Positions 18,425 to 27,465 of a DNA stretch of 64,000 nucleotides are shown in pieces. The stretch's first letter is position 1, and each line of letters opens with the position of its first letter. The translations under genes were made by a program, and so were the position numbers. Below the pieces are notes generated by a model. The model did no database searches. It was given only the letters and a program-made list of their open reading frames with translations, and was not told the origin of the DNA. Source of the stretch: Tissierellaceae bacterium (lineage in GTDB: Bacteria; Bacillota; Clostridia; Tissierellales; Tissierellaceae); NCBI GenBank assembly GCA_023229175.1, contig JALNZV010000006.1, positions 1 to 64,000 of the forward strand, written 5' to 3'.

Positions 18425-18440
18425 TGTTCCATGTGGAACA
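18425..18440. promoter_or_regulatory. parS: parS-like centromere site
   Basis: The 16-bp sequence TGTTCCATGTGGAACA matches the bacterial parS consensus TGTTNCACGTGAAACA closely; one central base (T for C) breaks perfect symmetry. It lies near noc and about 7.5 kb from oriC. With its AAAA/TTTT flanks it could also form a terminator hairpin for the DUF2007 gene. Confidence 0.75.
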
Positions 18441-18458
18441 TTTTTTGACATTTTTTGC

Positions 18459-18488
18459 TAGAATATTTTTTAGTAAAATAATATTCTA
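18459..18488. repeat. 30-bp near-perfect palindrome
   Basis: TAGAATATT at 18459-18467 mirrors AATATTCTA at 18480-18488, with three further A-T pairs inside; 13 of 15 pairs match. It lies between the parS-like site and the FMN-binding gene at 18609. It may be an operator, though a hairpin role is not excluded. Confidence 0.5.
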
Positions 18489-18608
18489 CTAAAGTTGAAA
18501 AATCTTTAACAATTCATATTCTGATATGATATTATTAATATATGAGAAATAGAGGTTATTTATTCAGGTGTAAGGACAAATATATGAAATCATAGAAAGG
18601 GTGAGTCT

Positions 18609-19103
18609 GTGTTCAGGAAAATGAGACGTAAAAAACAATTGTTGACGGAGGAGGAGACAATTAACATCTTAAAAAACAGCAGTGCTGGAGTGTTGGGGGT
18701 CATTGGAGACCATGGATATCCCTACACTGTTCCCATGAGCTATGTATATAGTGGCAATAAACTATATATGCATAGTGCAAAAGAAGGTCACAAGGTAGAC
18801 AGTATTGTAAAGAACAGCAAAGTTTCATTTTCTGTTATAGATAGGGATGAGGTAATTCAGAGTACATTTACCACACATTTTCGTTCAGTCTCAATTTTTG
18901 GAAAAGCTAGGATATTAGCTGACTCCGAGGAAAAGATGAAGGCCCTTGAAGCCTTAGTAGGAAAATATTCCCCTGACTATATCCAAGAGGGACAACTGGA
19001 AATTGAAAAAGAGTGGGACAATGTAAGTTTAATTGAAATTGAAATAGAGCATATGACGGGTAAAGCTGCCATAGAGATAATCAACGGGTTGGAAAATAAA
19101 TAA
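18609..19103 (+). CDS. pyridoxamine 5'-phosphate oxidase-like flavin-binding protein (NimA type)
   Basis: A 164-aa split-barrel protein starting at GTG behind AAAGGGTGAG. Residues LLTEEETINILKNSSAGVLGVIGDHGYPYTVPMSYVY and the SAKEGHKVDSI helix are typical of the PNPOx-like/nitroimidazole-resistance group that binds FMN or haem. The substrate cannot be told from the sequence. It forms a short cluster with the 61-aa gene 13 bp downstream. Confidence 0.82.
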   Translation: MFRKMRRKKQLLTEEETINILKNSSAGVLGVIGDHGYPYTVPMSYVYSGNKLYMHSAKEGHKVDSIVKNSKVSFSVIDRDEVIQSTFTTHFRSVSIFGKARILADSEEKMKALEALVGKYSPDYIQEGQLEIEKEWDNVSLIEIEIEHMTGKAAIEIINGLENK

Positions 19104-19116
19104 TTGGAGGGATATA

Positions 19117-19302
19117 ATGTCTAGGGAAAAAAGATTCGTTACTATTTATAAAGAAGGTAAATTTACTGGAACAAAAGTAATTGTAGACAGTAAAACGGGC
19201 GTAAACTATTTGTTTACTTGGGATGGATATGCTGGGGGATTGACTGTATTGTTGGATAAGGATGGAAAACCTGTAGTTACTCCCTTGGATGTGTACAGAT
19301 AG
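19117..19302 (+). CDS. small DUF6440-like protein
   Basis: A 61-aa soluble protein: RFVTIYKEGKFTGTKVIVDSKTGVNYLF, then WDGYAGGLTVLLDKDGKPV. This matches my memory of the DUF6440 family, short proteins common in Firmicutes without known function. TTGGAGG precedes the ATG at a good distance. It is likely co-transcribed with the flavin-binding gene before it and the ABC exporter after it. Confidence 0.6.
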   Translation: MSREKRFVTIYKEGKFTGTKVIVDSKTGVNYLFTWDGYAGGLTVLLDKDGKPVVTPLDVYR

Positions 19303-19330
19303 TATAAAAGATTGATTAGGAGGGCGGTAT

Positions 19331-21097
19331 ATGCAGCAGGTATTTCACAATTTCAAGGTTTTTATGAAACAGGCTTGGGAGATTGAAAGAAGATATTTTC
19401 TTTATTTGTTTTTAAGCTTTGTTGGCATAGTTATATTTAGTTATTATACTATTCAAACACCTAAAATTGTTTTGGACATGATTGAATCATCAGAAATTGA
19501 TATCTATAAGGTACTGGGCATATTTATGGTTTTAATGGTTTCTGCATTGCTATGGTCCTATAGCAAGGTGCTGTATACGCCTATAGGACATAAGATTAGG
19601 TATAGGTATCTTTTACAGATTTCAGAGCAGTATATTTCCATACCCTATGAAAAATACGATGATCCTAAAATTCAAAGTGACGTATGGAAGATAATGCGGC
19701 CTGTATCGTCCATTGACGGCGTACAAGCATTCTATACAAATATTGCACTATTTGTTGGAAATCTGGGAATCTTTTTTGTTTCTATAGGTATATTGCTTAA
19801 AATCCAATGGTGGATATCAGCCATGATTTTTATATGGTTTGGGTTTTATACAGCCCTATCTATAAAGGCTGCCAACAAGGTCGATGAAGAAACAAACAAA
19901 AATATCCACCTTAGGCGAGAGGAATGGTATTTAGATGATATAGCAGTGGATGTGGCCTATGGAAAGGAAATTCGCGTCTTTCAACTACAGAGGTGGTTAG
20001 AGAACAAACTGATTACATTACACGACAATCTAAATATACTGACTAGGAAAAATGAAACTACATATATAATTCCAGAGATAGCAAATGATATTTTCCAGTT
20101 CATAAGGGATAGCCTTATTTATGTATTTTTAATTACTTTGTATTTTAAGAAGCAAATTAGTATAGGTGAATTTACTTCTTATAGTGTTTTAATTTTACAA
20201 TTAAATAGTGCCCTAATGGCTGGTACAGAAAATATCAAACAAATTTTATCAAAACACGATAATTATAAAAAGATGATTGACTTTATCAATATTCCTAAAC
20301 AATCCAACGAAGGCAGACCCATTGATTTTAATCAGAAGTGGACGATTGAATTTAATGACGTGTGGTTTAAATACCCAGAATGTGAAAATTGGATTTACGA
20401 AAATTTGAATTTTACCATTGAAAAGGGCAAAAAAATAGCCATAGTTGGATTAAATGGAGTTGGCAAAACTACCTTATTGAAATTGTTGTTGCGGCTATAT
20501 AGACCAACTAAGGGGACTATCACTTTAAATGGCATAGATATATGGGAATACAAATTGGATGACTACTTTGAGCTATTTGCACCGGTTTTTCAAGAAATTA
20601 ATATTTTTCCATTTACAATTGTAGAAAACATGAGCTTTGGGAGACAGGTCAGTAAAGAATCAATCCTTCGAGCCATAGAAGACTCTGGATTAAAGACGGA
20701 TGAATTAAATAACGGCGACCTAGACTCTACATACATGACTCGTTATATACATTCGGATGGATTAAATTTATCCGGTGGCCAATCGCAAAAATTTGTTACA
20801 GCTAGGGCATTTGCATCTAAAAGGCCAATTTATATCCTAGATGAGCCTACCAGTGCATTAGATGCAGTTGCAGAATATGATTTCTACTACAAAATAGATG
20901 AGATAATGAAGGAACATACTGTATTATTTGTGTCCCATAGGCTGGCAAGTACACAGTTTTGTAATGAAATAGTTCTAATAGAGAATGGTACAATAGCTGA
21001 AAAAGGTACTCACAAGGAGTTATTAGATAAGTCTGGTAGGTACTCAGAGCTATTTAAGGTTCAGGCAAAATACTATCAAAGTGGTGAAGCGATATGA
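19331..21097 (+). CDS. ABC transporter, fused permease/ATPase (first half of heterodimer)
   Basis: A 588-aa type IV (exporter) half-transporter. About six membrane segments fill residues 20-300, and the nucleotide-binding domain follows with Walker A GLNGVGKTT, signature LSGGQ, Walker B IYILDEPTSALD and switch His in FVSHRLAS. Its stop overlaps the next ABC gene by 4 bp (ATGA), so the two are probably a heterodimer. The consensus signature here would pair with the Walker A of the partner. The substrate is unknown; small peptides or drugs are the usual cargo. Confidence 0.92.
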   Translation: MQQVFHNFKVFMKQAWEIERRYFLYLFLSFVGIVIFSYYTIQTPKIVLDMIESSEIDIYKVLGIFMVLMVSALLWSYSKVLYTPIGHKIRYRYLLQISEQYISIPYEKYDDPKIQSDVWKIMRPVSSIDGVQAFYTNIALFVGNLGIFFVSIGILLKIQWWISAMIFIWFGFYTALSIKAANKVDEETNKNIHLRREEWYLDDIAVDVAYGKEIRVFQLQRWLENKLITLHDNLNILTRKNETTYIIPEIANDIFQFIRDSLIYVFLITLYFKKQISIGEFTSYSVLILQLNSALMAGTENIKQILSKHDNYKKMIDFINIPKQSNEGRPIDFNQKWTIEFNDVWFKYPECENWIYENLNFTIEKGKKIAIVGLNGVGKTTLLKLLLRLYRPTKGTITLNGIDIWEYKLDDYFELFAPVFQEINIFPFTIVENMSFGRQVSKESILRAIEDSGLKTDELNNGDLDSTYMTRYIHSDGLNLSGGQSQKFVTARAFASKRPIYILDEPTSALDAVAEYDFYYKIDEIMKEHTVLFVSHRLASTQFCNEIVLIENGTIAEKGTHKELLDKSGRYSELFKVQAKYYQSGEAI

Positions 21098-22857
21098 AAG
21101 AAAAGTATAATATCTTCTTGTTCTTTATTAGATTAGTTAGAAAAATGCGTCCAAATATATTTATTTTAAGGGGTATATACTCCATTTTTAAGACCTTGGA
21201 AATATTGCTTATAATGTATATTCCTTCAATGGTGATTTTATTGCTTTCAAATAACTTCACCTATGAAAAGATAATAATGTATATACTCGGTACCTTAGCC
21301 TTGCTATTGGCATTGAGAATAGGGAACAAGATACTAAATCGCAATGCTTTTATCAATGAGGAGAAATTTTCTCAAGAATTCCTGAGAGATATCAGCAATA
21401 AAATAGTCAATGTACCTTTTTCTCAGATTGAAGACTCAGAATTCATAGCTAAAAAAGAGGAGGCACTATTTCCGATAAAAACCCAGGGAACCATAGAAAA
21501 CCTTTTTAGGACGGTCCCCACAATAGTGCAGGCTACTATCATACTCATAAGTGTTTTATCAATTTTATTGGTATATGAACCAATTCTTATGGTTTTTTCG
21601 ATTCTATTGGCGGGAATTAGTTTTGGATTATGTCGTTCAATGATAAATCATGAGGCGAAGACAGCACTGAGGTCAGCTAGACAAAATAAGGAATACGTTT
21701 ACTACTTAAGGGTAATGCGAAGTTCAGAAATCGCAAAAGACGTCCGCATCTATAAGATGCAACCATTTTTTATAAAAAAACTGGCTAGCTTATTTGGTTG
21801 GTATGTACAGGATGCACGGGAACTATATAGATCTCGTGAGTTTCGGGGACTAATTAATCAGGTGCTTTCTGTTATTCTATTGGGGACGATTTACGGATAT
21901 TTAATCTCCAAGGTATTTTCATCATCCATTAGCGGAGCTGTTTTTATACTATTAGTCAATGCAACAGTAAATTTTAATAGCCAGATTAACGTATTTTTAT
22001 CGGAATTGTTGCTCCTTAATCAACAAATAATTTACTTGAAACCTCTAATGGAGTTTTACGATTTGATCGAAACTAAAAATTACAAAGGCAATATAGTTTT
22101 GGAAGATAAAATTGAGTCCATGGAGTTTAGGGATGTATTCTTTAAATATCCAAGAACAGACGAATACGTTTTAAAAGGCTGCAGCTTTAAGATTGATTGT
22201 AGTGAGAATTTATCCATAGTAGGTAGAAATGGCAGCGGTAAAACCACTATTATTAAATTGCTTTCAAGACTGTACAAACCTCAATCAGGGGAGATATTTG
22301 TCAATGGGATAAACATCCAAGAATACGAAGAAAAGTCATACCTTAAACAATTGTCGATTATTTTCCAAGATTTTAAAACCTTCTCCTATTCAATAAGAGA
22401 AAATATTGTATTGGATAAAGATTTCGATGACAACAAACTCAATGATGCCTTGGAAAAATCGGAGCTTAAAAAGGAATTGGACCCACTTCCCAAGGGAGTT
22501 GAGACAAAACTTTCAAGACATGATGATCAGGATACAATAAGCTTGTCTAAAGGTCAGGAACAAAAGCTTGTGATAGCCCGCAGCATATATGAAGAAGGGT
22601 CCCTAATCATATTGGATGAACCAACTGCCTCTCTGGATCCTATTGCTGAAGAAGAGGTTTATCGGCATTTTAAATCCATTACAAACAATAAATTGGCTAT
22701 ATTTATTTCTCACCGACTATCTAGTTGCAGGTTTAGCGACAAAATTATCTACCTGTCAGAGGGGAAGGTCAGCGAATCTGGAAATCATTACGATTTGATG
22801 AAATTAGGCGGGGACTATGCAGGATTGTTTAATTTACAGGCCAGTAAATATAGATAA
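21094..22857 (+). CDS. ABC transporter, fused permease/ATPase (second half of heterodimer)
   Basis: A 587-aa half-transporter with about six membrane segments (residues 10-310) and a nucleotide-binding domain: Walker A GRNGSGKTT, Walker B LIILDEPTASLD, switch His in FISHRLSS. The signature reads LSKGQ instead of LSGGQ, so one of the two ATP sites of the dimer may be weaker, as in many heterodimeric exporters. It overlaps the upstream partner by 4 bp. Confidence 0.92.
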   Translation: MKEKYNIFLFFIRLVRKMRPNIFILRGIYSIFKTLEILLIMYIPSMVILLLSNNFTYEKIIMYILGTLALLLALRIGNKILNRNAFINEEKFSQEFLRDISNKIVNVPFSQIEDSEFIAKKEEALFPIKTQGTIENLFRTVPTIVQATIILISVLSILLVYEPILMVFSILLAGISFGLCRSMINHEAKTALRSARQNKEYVYYLRVMRSSEIAKDVRIYKMQPFFIKKLASLFGWYVQDARELYRSREFRGLINQVLSVILLGTIYGYLISKVFSSSISGAVFILLVNATVNFNSQINVFLSELLLLNQQIIYLKPLMEFYDLIETKNYKGNIVLEDKIESMEFRDVFFKYPRTDEYVLKGCSFKIDCSENLSIVGRNGSGKTTIIKLLSRLYKPQSGEIFVNGINIQEYEEKSYLKQLSIIFQDFKTFSYSIRENIVLDKDFDDNKLNDALEKSELKKELDPLPKGVETKLSRHDDQDTISLSKGQEQKLVIARSIYEEGSLIILDEPTASLDPIAEEEVYRHFKSITNNKLAIFISHRLSSCRFSDKIIYLSEGKVSESGNHYDLMKLGGDYAGLFNLQASKYR

Positions 22858-22902
22858 GACGACTTATTACGGTGGAAAATATAAAACGAAAGGGGTATGT
22901 TC

Positions 22903-23547
22903 ATGTGGAATGACATAGAAGTTCCATGGCAGCTTGCCTTGGAATTGGCATGGGAGGCCTATAGGGAAGGTACGGTACCTATAGGAGCAGTAATTGTAAA
23001 TAAATATGGCAATGTAGTATCAAAGGGAAGAAATAGGATTTTTGATTTGACCGATTATAATCAACTGTCGGGAACAAATATGGCCCACGCCGAGATGAAT
23101 GCCTTGCTTGGACTAAAGGGTACTGACCATCCCAATATTCGCGAATATATACTATATACCTCTATGGAACCCTGTCCCATGTGTTTTGGCACAGCTATCA
23201 TGATGAACATAAGAAATATATACTATGGTGCAAGGGATGGATTTGCAGGTGCTGCCGAGTTAAACCATAGTCTGGACTATATAAGGAAGAAAAACATGAA
23301 TATAAAATATGAGGGTGGAGAGGTCGAAGCATTTCAACTGATACTGCAGTCCGCCTACGAATACAGGCGAAAGCATCCAAGGATTGAGGAGATATTGTCC
23401 TCTTGGAGGGATGTAAATCATAGGGCCATAGAATTAGGTAAGGAACTGCATGAAATGGGCTATTTCGATGAATCTGCCATAGATGTGCTGCCAATTGAAA
23501 GCGTATATAATTTTGTAATAGATAAATATGAAAAAGGCAGCAATTAA
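22903..23547 (+). CDS. nucleoside deaminase, CMP/dCMP/TadA zinc-binding family
   Basis: About 214 aa from the ATG at 22903 (AAAGGGG 7 nt upstream; the ATG at 22897 is too close). The zinc site is complete: HAEMNAL with the catalytic Glu, and PCPMCFGTAIM. It is longer than TadA, with an extra C-terminal helical part (about 150-214), so a free base or nucleoside such as guanine is a likelier substrate than tRNA adenosine. The exact substrate is not readable from the sequence. Confidence 0.85.
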   Translation: MWNDIEVPWQLALELAWEAYREGTVPIGAVIVNKYGNVVSKGRNRIFDLTDYNQLSGTNMAHAEMNALLGLKGTDHPNIREYILYTSMEPCPMCFGTAIMMNIRNIYYGARDGFAGAAELNHSLDYIRKKNMNIKYEGGEVEAFQLILQSAYEYRRKHPRIEEILSSWRDVNHRAIELGKELHEMGYFDESAIDVLPIESVYNFVIDKYEKGSN

Positions 23548-23605
23548 AGTATAAGCTGTATTCATTTATAATCAACATATTAAAGACACAAGGGGCGGTT
23601 GAGCA

Positions 23606-24547
23606 ATGAATAGTTCAGTTGCAAAGGGTGCAATAGACAGTAGATACAAATTTATTAAAGATTATAAGGAGCAGGATAAGTTTAGACTATCTTTCACGTC
23701 CTTAGCTGAAAAGACTTTTGATATACAGTTTGAACATTGGTATAGCATGGGTTTCTGGAATGATAATTATATTTGTTACAGTTATTTATGGAATGGGAAA
23801 GTCATATCTAACGTATCGCTGAATAAAATGAGGCTGATTATAACTGGCAATAAATACGATGCCATACAAATAGGTACAGTAATGACCGATGAAGGTCATC
23901 GTAGAAAAGGTCTGGCACAGAGTTTGTTGGAGCAGGTAATTGAAGACCATAAAGACAAGTGCGACTTATTTTTTCTCTCTGCAGATGAAAGGGCAGTTGA
24001 TTTGTACAAGAAATGTGGTTTTAAACCCTATTGTGAATCAAGATATTCAATTAATCTGGAAGGCATTTCAGATGGAAGCCTTGCAAACGGACAAGGGGAG
24101 AACCAAATAGGACTAGAGTCCGTGACAATGACTCCAGAGTTATTAAGGGAATTAAAGAGCAGGTCAGTTCCACTGTCCAATAAACTCTCTGCTACTGAAG
24201 ATTATCACCTTTTAATGTTCTACTATCTATTTATGTTAGGTGACAGTTTTTATTTGTGGAGAGATGATAGCGGTGTTGAATACTATCTATCACTATATAT
24301 TGATGGAGAAGAAGTTAGTTGGATGGACACCTATAGCAGTAATCCATTGACATATACTAGTATGAATGGGATACTCTTTAGTTTAAAAGATATGGGTATA
24401 AGAAGGGTACATTATAATTTTACCCCCGACATAATTGTAAATGGAATGGAGATAAATAAAGATTTAGATGGAGGATGGATGATACTAGATTACAAGGGAA
24501 TCGGATTTCCTGAAGGGGCTTGGTTTCCGAGGATATCTAGATCTTAG
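23606..24547 (+). CDS. GNAT family N-acetyltransferase
   Basis: A 313-aa protein. The acetyl-CoA motif is IGTVMTDEGHRRKGLAQSLLEQVIED (about 92-117), and the N-terminal half (to about 160) fits one GNAT domain. The C-terminal part (about 170-313) is not recognised by eye; it may be a second, degenerate acyltransferase fold. The substrate is unknown. Confidence 0.8.
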   Translation: MNSSVAKGAIDSRYKFIKDYKEQDKFRLSFTSLAEKTFDIQFEHWYSMGFWNDNYICYSYLWNGKVISNVSLNKMRLIITGNKYDAIQIGTVMTDEGHRRKGLAQSLLEQVIEDHKDKCDLFFLSADERAVDLYKKCGFKPYCESRYSINLEGISDGSLANGQGENQIGLESVTMTPELLRELKSRSVPLSNKLSATEDYHLLMFYYLFMLGDSFYLWRDDSGVEYYLSLYIDGEEVSWMDTYSSNPLTYTSMNGILFSLKDMGIRRVHYNFTPDIIVNGMEINKDLDGGWMILDYKGIGFPEGAWFPRISRS

Positions 24548-24576
24548 AATAATATAAAGATTAGGGAGTGAAGATA

Positions 24577-25404
24577 TTGTATATAGGTTGTCACTTATCG
24601 ACATCAAATGGTTTTGAATCCATGGGAAAAGATGCCTTAAGTATTGGGGCCAATGTATTTCAGTTCTTTACGAGAAATCCAAGGGGCAGCAAGGCAAAGG
24701 ACATAGATATAACTGATGTGGAAAAATTAATTAAAATAGGGGAGGAAAATGGTTTTGGGAAACTTCTGGCCCACGCACCATATACCCTTAATCCAGCTTC
24801 TGATAAAATCAGGACACGGGAGTTTGCAAAGCTAGTCATGGAAGACGATTTAAATAGAATGGAATACTTGCCGAATAATTTATATAATTTTCATCCAGGC
24901 AGTCATGTTGGTCAAGGGGTAGAGACTGGTATAGACTATATAATAGATTTGCTAAATCATGTCATAAAACCACATCATACTACGACTATTCTCCTAGAAA
25001 CCATGGCTGGAAAGGGAACTGAAATTGGAAGATCCTTTGAAGAGTTAAGGTGGATACTTGACGGAGTAAGGCTTTCAAATAAAATGGGTGTATGCCTAGA
25101 TACATGTCATATATACGATGGGGGATACGACATAGTAAACGACTTAGATGGTGTACTAGGGGAATTTGATAGAATAATTGGATTAGACAGACTATATGCT
25201 ATCCATTTGAACGATAGTAAAAATCCTTTGGGCAGTAAAAAGGACCGCCATGAAAAAATTGGGGATGGAAATATTGGCTTAGAAGGAATACTTAACGTAG
25301 TTAGGCATCCAAAGCTGAGGCATTTGCCATTCTATCTTGAAACTCCAAACGAGTTAGAGGGGTACGGCAAAGAGATTGAGATGATAAAGAGTAAACTAGC
25401 TTAA
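24577..25404 (+). CDS. nfo: deoxyribonuclease IV (endonuclease IV)
   Basis: About 275 aa, a TIM-barrel AP endonuclease. Metal-site motifs are present in order: GCHLS at the start, HPGSHVG, ETMAGKGTEIG, CLDTCHIYDGGYD and HLNDSKNPLGSKKDRHEKIGDGNIG. It cleaves 5' of abasic sites in base-excision repair. The TTG at 24577 is preferred: AGGGAG lies 8 nt upstream and the product begins MYIGCHLS, as in homologues; the GTG at 24568 overlaps that site. Confidence 0.93.
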   Translation: MYIGCHLSTSNGFESMGKDALSIGANVFQFFTRNPRGSKAKDIDITDVEKLIKIGEENGFGKLLAHAPYTLNPASDKIRTREFAKLVMEDDLNRMEYLPNNLYNFHPGSHVGQGVETGIDYIIDLLNHVIKPHHTTTILLETMAGKGTEIGRSFEELRWILDGVRLSNKMGVCLDTCHIYDGGYDIVNDLDGVLGEFDRIIGLDRLYAIHLNDSKNPLGSKKDRHEKIGDGNIGLEGILNVVRHPKLRHLPFYLETPNELEGYGKEIEMIKSKLA

Positions 25405-25436
25405 AAATATTAATTAAAGTAAGGATGAAGTTCACG

Positions 25437-25904
25437 ATGGCGTATAAAACAAATGTAATGAGAATTTTAGATAGGAATAAAATTAAATATACAAGTTACA
25501 GCTATGCAGATACAGATGCTATAAGTGGGGTTGAGGTAGTAAATATACTAAATTTAAACCCTAGTCAGGTGTTTAAAACTTTAGTTACCATAGGAAAATC
25601 AAAAAACTTCTATGTATTTTTGGTCCCCGTCGATGCAGAACTAGATCTAAAGAAGGCCAGCATAAGTGTTAATGAAAAGTCCATAGAGATGATAAAATCA
25701 AAGGATCTATTGTCCATATCTGGCTATGTCCACGGTGGCTGCTCACCTATTGGAATGAAAAAATCCTTTATTACCATCATAGATGAATCTGCAAAGGATT
25801 TTGAAAATATTATTTTTAATGCTGGAAAAATAGGTTATCAAGTTGAGATTAGCTTAGAAGACCTAAGAAAAGTGATAAATTATAATTTAGCTGATATTGT
25901 ATAA
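25437..25904 (+). CDS. ybaK: Cys-tRNA(Pro)/Cys-tRNA(Cys) deacylase YbaK/EbsC
   Basis: About 155 aa of the YbaK/ProX editing family. KTNVMRILDRNKIKYTSYSY, VFKTLVTIGKSKNFYVFLVPVDAELDLKKAS with the conserved Lys, and YVHGGCSPIGMKKSF are family features. It removes Cys wrongly attached to tRNA(Pro). The ATG at 25437 follows AAGGATG by 9 nt; the ATG at 25425 is part of that site. Confidence 0.92.
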   Translation: MAYKTNVMRILDRNKIKYTSYSYADTDAISGVEVVNILNLNPSQVFKTLVTIGKSKNFYVFLVPVDAELDLKKASISVNEKSIEMIKSKDLLSISGYVHGGCSPIGMKKSFITIIDESAKDFENIIFNAGKIGYQVEISLEDLRKVINYNLADIV

Positions 25905-26207
25905 ATCGTTGAAGATGAGAGGTAATTAAAACATATTTTTTCAAATGAATCTACTTTAGCATTTTTAGGGACCTTTTTATTATTCTAACAGTCATGGTAT
26001 CTGTGAAAATCTAAGCTAAACTTATCACTCTGATGGGTATCTTGGGTATCTTGATATTAATAATACGGTTATTTAGAAGAAAAATATAAAATAAGGCTTA
26101 TAATCGCGTAAAGATGGAAAAAAATTAGATGATTAATATTTATAAAGACGGCACTAAAACAGTTAGATGTGTAAAAAGGTGGTATCTTATAACAGGGAGG
26201 TATTGAC
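25905..26207. other. 303-bp stretch without a supported gene
   Basis: No ORF of credible length was found on either strand. At 26034-26090 a short frame encodes a hydrophobic stretch ending in basic residues (LGILILIIRLFRRK), which may be the tail of a decayed membrane protein gene, but nothing upstream supports it. The 3' end must hold the promoter of the small membrane protein gene at 26208. Confidence 0.4.
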
Positions 26208-26501
26208 TTGAACAGCACAGTCAAGACTATATTTATAATATTAATGAGTAGTGGAATCTTCACCCTATTATTGAATTTATTACAAAAAGGTAATCCAGAA
26301 GTATTTTCTTTTGCTCAGAAGATTCCTGAAAATTGGAAAGGTAAGTGGTTTATTAGATGGACAGTGCTATTGGTTTTAATATTTACAGTTACATTATTTG
26401 TTGTTATTGCTGGATTAAATAAGACCATAGGAACAATTATAATAGGTTTTCTTATTGCGTTAACTAATTTTATACTTATGAATCCTAAGAAAGCAAATTA
26501 A
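26208..26501 (+). CDS. small membrane protein of unknown function
   Basis: A 97-aa protein starting at TTG behind GGGAGG. A first hydrophobic segment lies at about 5-24, a basic and aromatic middle (KIPENWKGKWFIRW) follows, and two further hydrophobic stretches lie at about 52-70 and 74-90. No family is recognised. It stands alone between ybaK and the repeat cluster. Confidence 0.6.
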   Translation: MNSTVKTIFIILMSSGIFTLLLNLLQKGNPEVFSFAQKIPENWKGKWFIRWTVLLVLIFTVTLFVVIAGLNKTIGTIIIGFLIALTNFILMNPKKAN

Positions 26502-26640
26502 AATCTTAAAAGTAGGAAATGGTGCTGACATAATACAGTTAATTATTTATACCTATAAATCATTATTTGACAAGTTTGAAAACATGTATAAAGATACAAT
26601 TTATGTTTGGTATCGTATCGGCAGATTAATGCTGTGCAAA

Positions 26641-26902
26641 AATCCAGAGGAATGAGAAGGGATTTTGTTATCCAGAGGAGCATAGTAGGGATCATGTCAT
26701 CCAGAGGAGCATAGTAGGGATCATGTCATCCAGAGGAGCATAGCGACGATGGATCTTTGTTTTAAACCCTAAGATTCCTCGTTGCACTTGGAATGACAGA
26801 GCCAGATTCCTCGACAGACTCGGAATGACAAAGTTAGATTCCTAGACAGGCTCGGAATGCCAGGCTTGTTCTTGTCATTCCGAACGAATGTGAGGAATCT
26901 TA
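26641..26902. repeat. left repeat cluster of the GIY-YIG unit
   Basis: Three near-identical 29-bp direct repeats containing ATCCAGAGGAGCATAG run from 26667, 26696 and 26725. They are followed by inverted partners of the type AAGATTCCTCG...GGAATGAC at about 26770-26798, 26804-26829 and 26836-26860, and a forward copy GTCATTCCGAACGAATGTGAG at 26874-26894. The segment 26725-26829 recurs almost unchanged at 27291-27396. These resemble the GTCATTCCGAGCGAA/GAGGAATCT dispersed repeats of many bacteria. Confidence 0.85.
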
Positions 26903-26914
26903 AGGGGTGAAAAT

Positions 26915-27193
26915 TTGTATTATGTATATATGATGGCGAATTGGAATAACAAGGTATTATATACTGGTATTACAAATAACTTGGAACGCAGAGTATATGA
27001 GCATAAAAATAAGTTAGTAAAGGGATTTACTGCTAAATATAATATAAACAAGTTAGTCTATTTTGATTTCACTGATGATGCAATCGTTGCAATATCAAGG
27101 GAGAAACAGATTAAAGGCTGGTCTAGACAGAAGAAAAACGAATTAGTAGAAAATGATAATCCAGAATGGAAAGATTTATCCTTGGATTTTTAA
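26915..27193 (+). CDS. GIY-YIG nuclease domain protein (URI type)
   Basis: A 92-aa stand-alone GIY-YIG domain: YYVYMMANWNNKVLYTGITNNLERRVYEHK covers the GIY...YTG strands and catalytic Arg helix, and EKQIKGWSRQKKNELVENDNPEWKDL is the usual C-terminus of the UvrC/Intron-type single-domain group. The start is TTG with AAGGGGTG in place. Repeat clusters abut it on both sides, ending 12 bp before the start and beginning 5 bp after the stop, so gene and repeats look like one unit. Whether it is active in repeat mobility is inference. Confidence 0.9.
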   Translation: MYYVYMMANWNNKVLYTGITNNLERRVYEHKNKLVKGFTAKYNINKLVYFDFTDDAIVAISREKQIKGWSRQKKNELVENDNPEWKDLSLDF

Positions 27194-27198
27194 AACAA

Positions 27199-27396
27199 AG
27201 GTTCCTCGTTGCACTCGGAATGACAAACTTGTTGCTGTACATTTTTTATATTCAATGTCGTATAGGTAGAAAAATGAGAAACAGGGGTCTTGTCATCCAG
27301 AGGAGCATAGCGACGAAGGATCTTTGTTTTAAACCCTAAGATTCCTCGTTACACCTGGAATGACAGAGCCAAATCTCTCGACAGGCCCAGGATGAC
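27199..27396. repeat. right repeat cluster of the GIY-YIG unit
   Basis: AGGTTCCTCGTTGCACTCGG (27199-27218) continues to GAATGAC at 27225. The copy 27291-27396 repeats the left-side block 26725-26829: GTCATCCAGAGGAGCATAGC, a central TTGTTTTAAACCCTAAGATT, and ends in GATGAC. Within each block the two halves are imperfect inverted repeats and could fold into a long hairpin. Confidence 0.85.
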
Positions 27397-27465
27397 AAGG
27401 AAGTATTATTTATAAAACGCGACATAAGAAGATATATCTGCATTAATTTCGAGAAGGGGGTGGCT

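Noticed and set aside
26667..26756. Three 29-bp direct repeats that at first look like a CRISPR array
   Set aside because: The units are directly adjacent with no spacers and no cas genes; they belong to the repeat family around the GIY-YIG gene.
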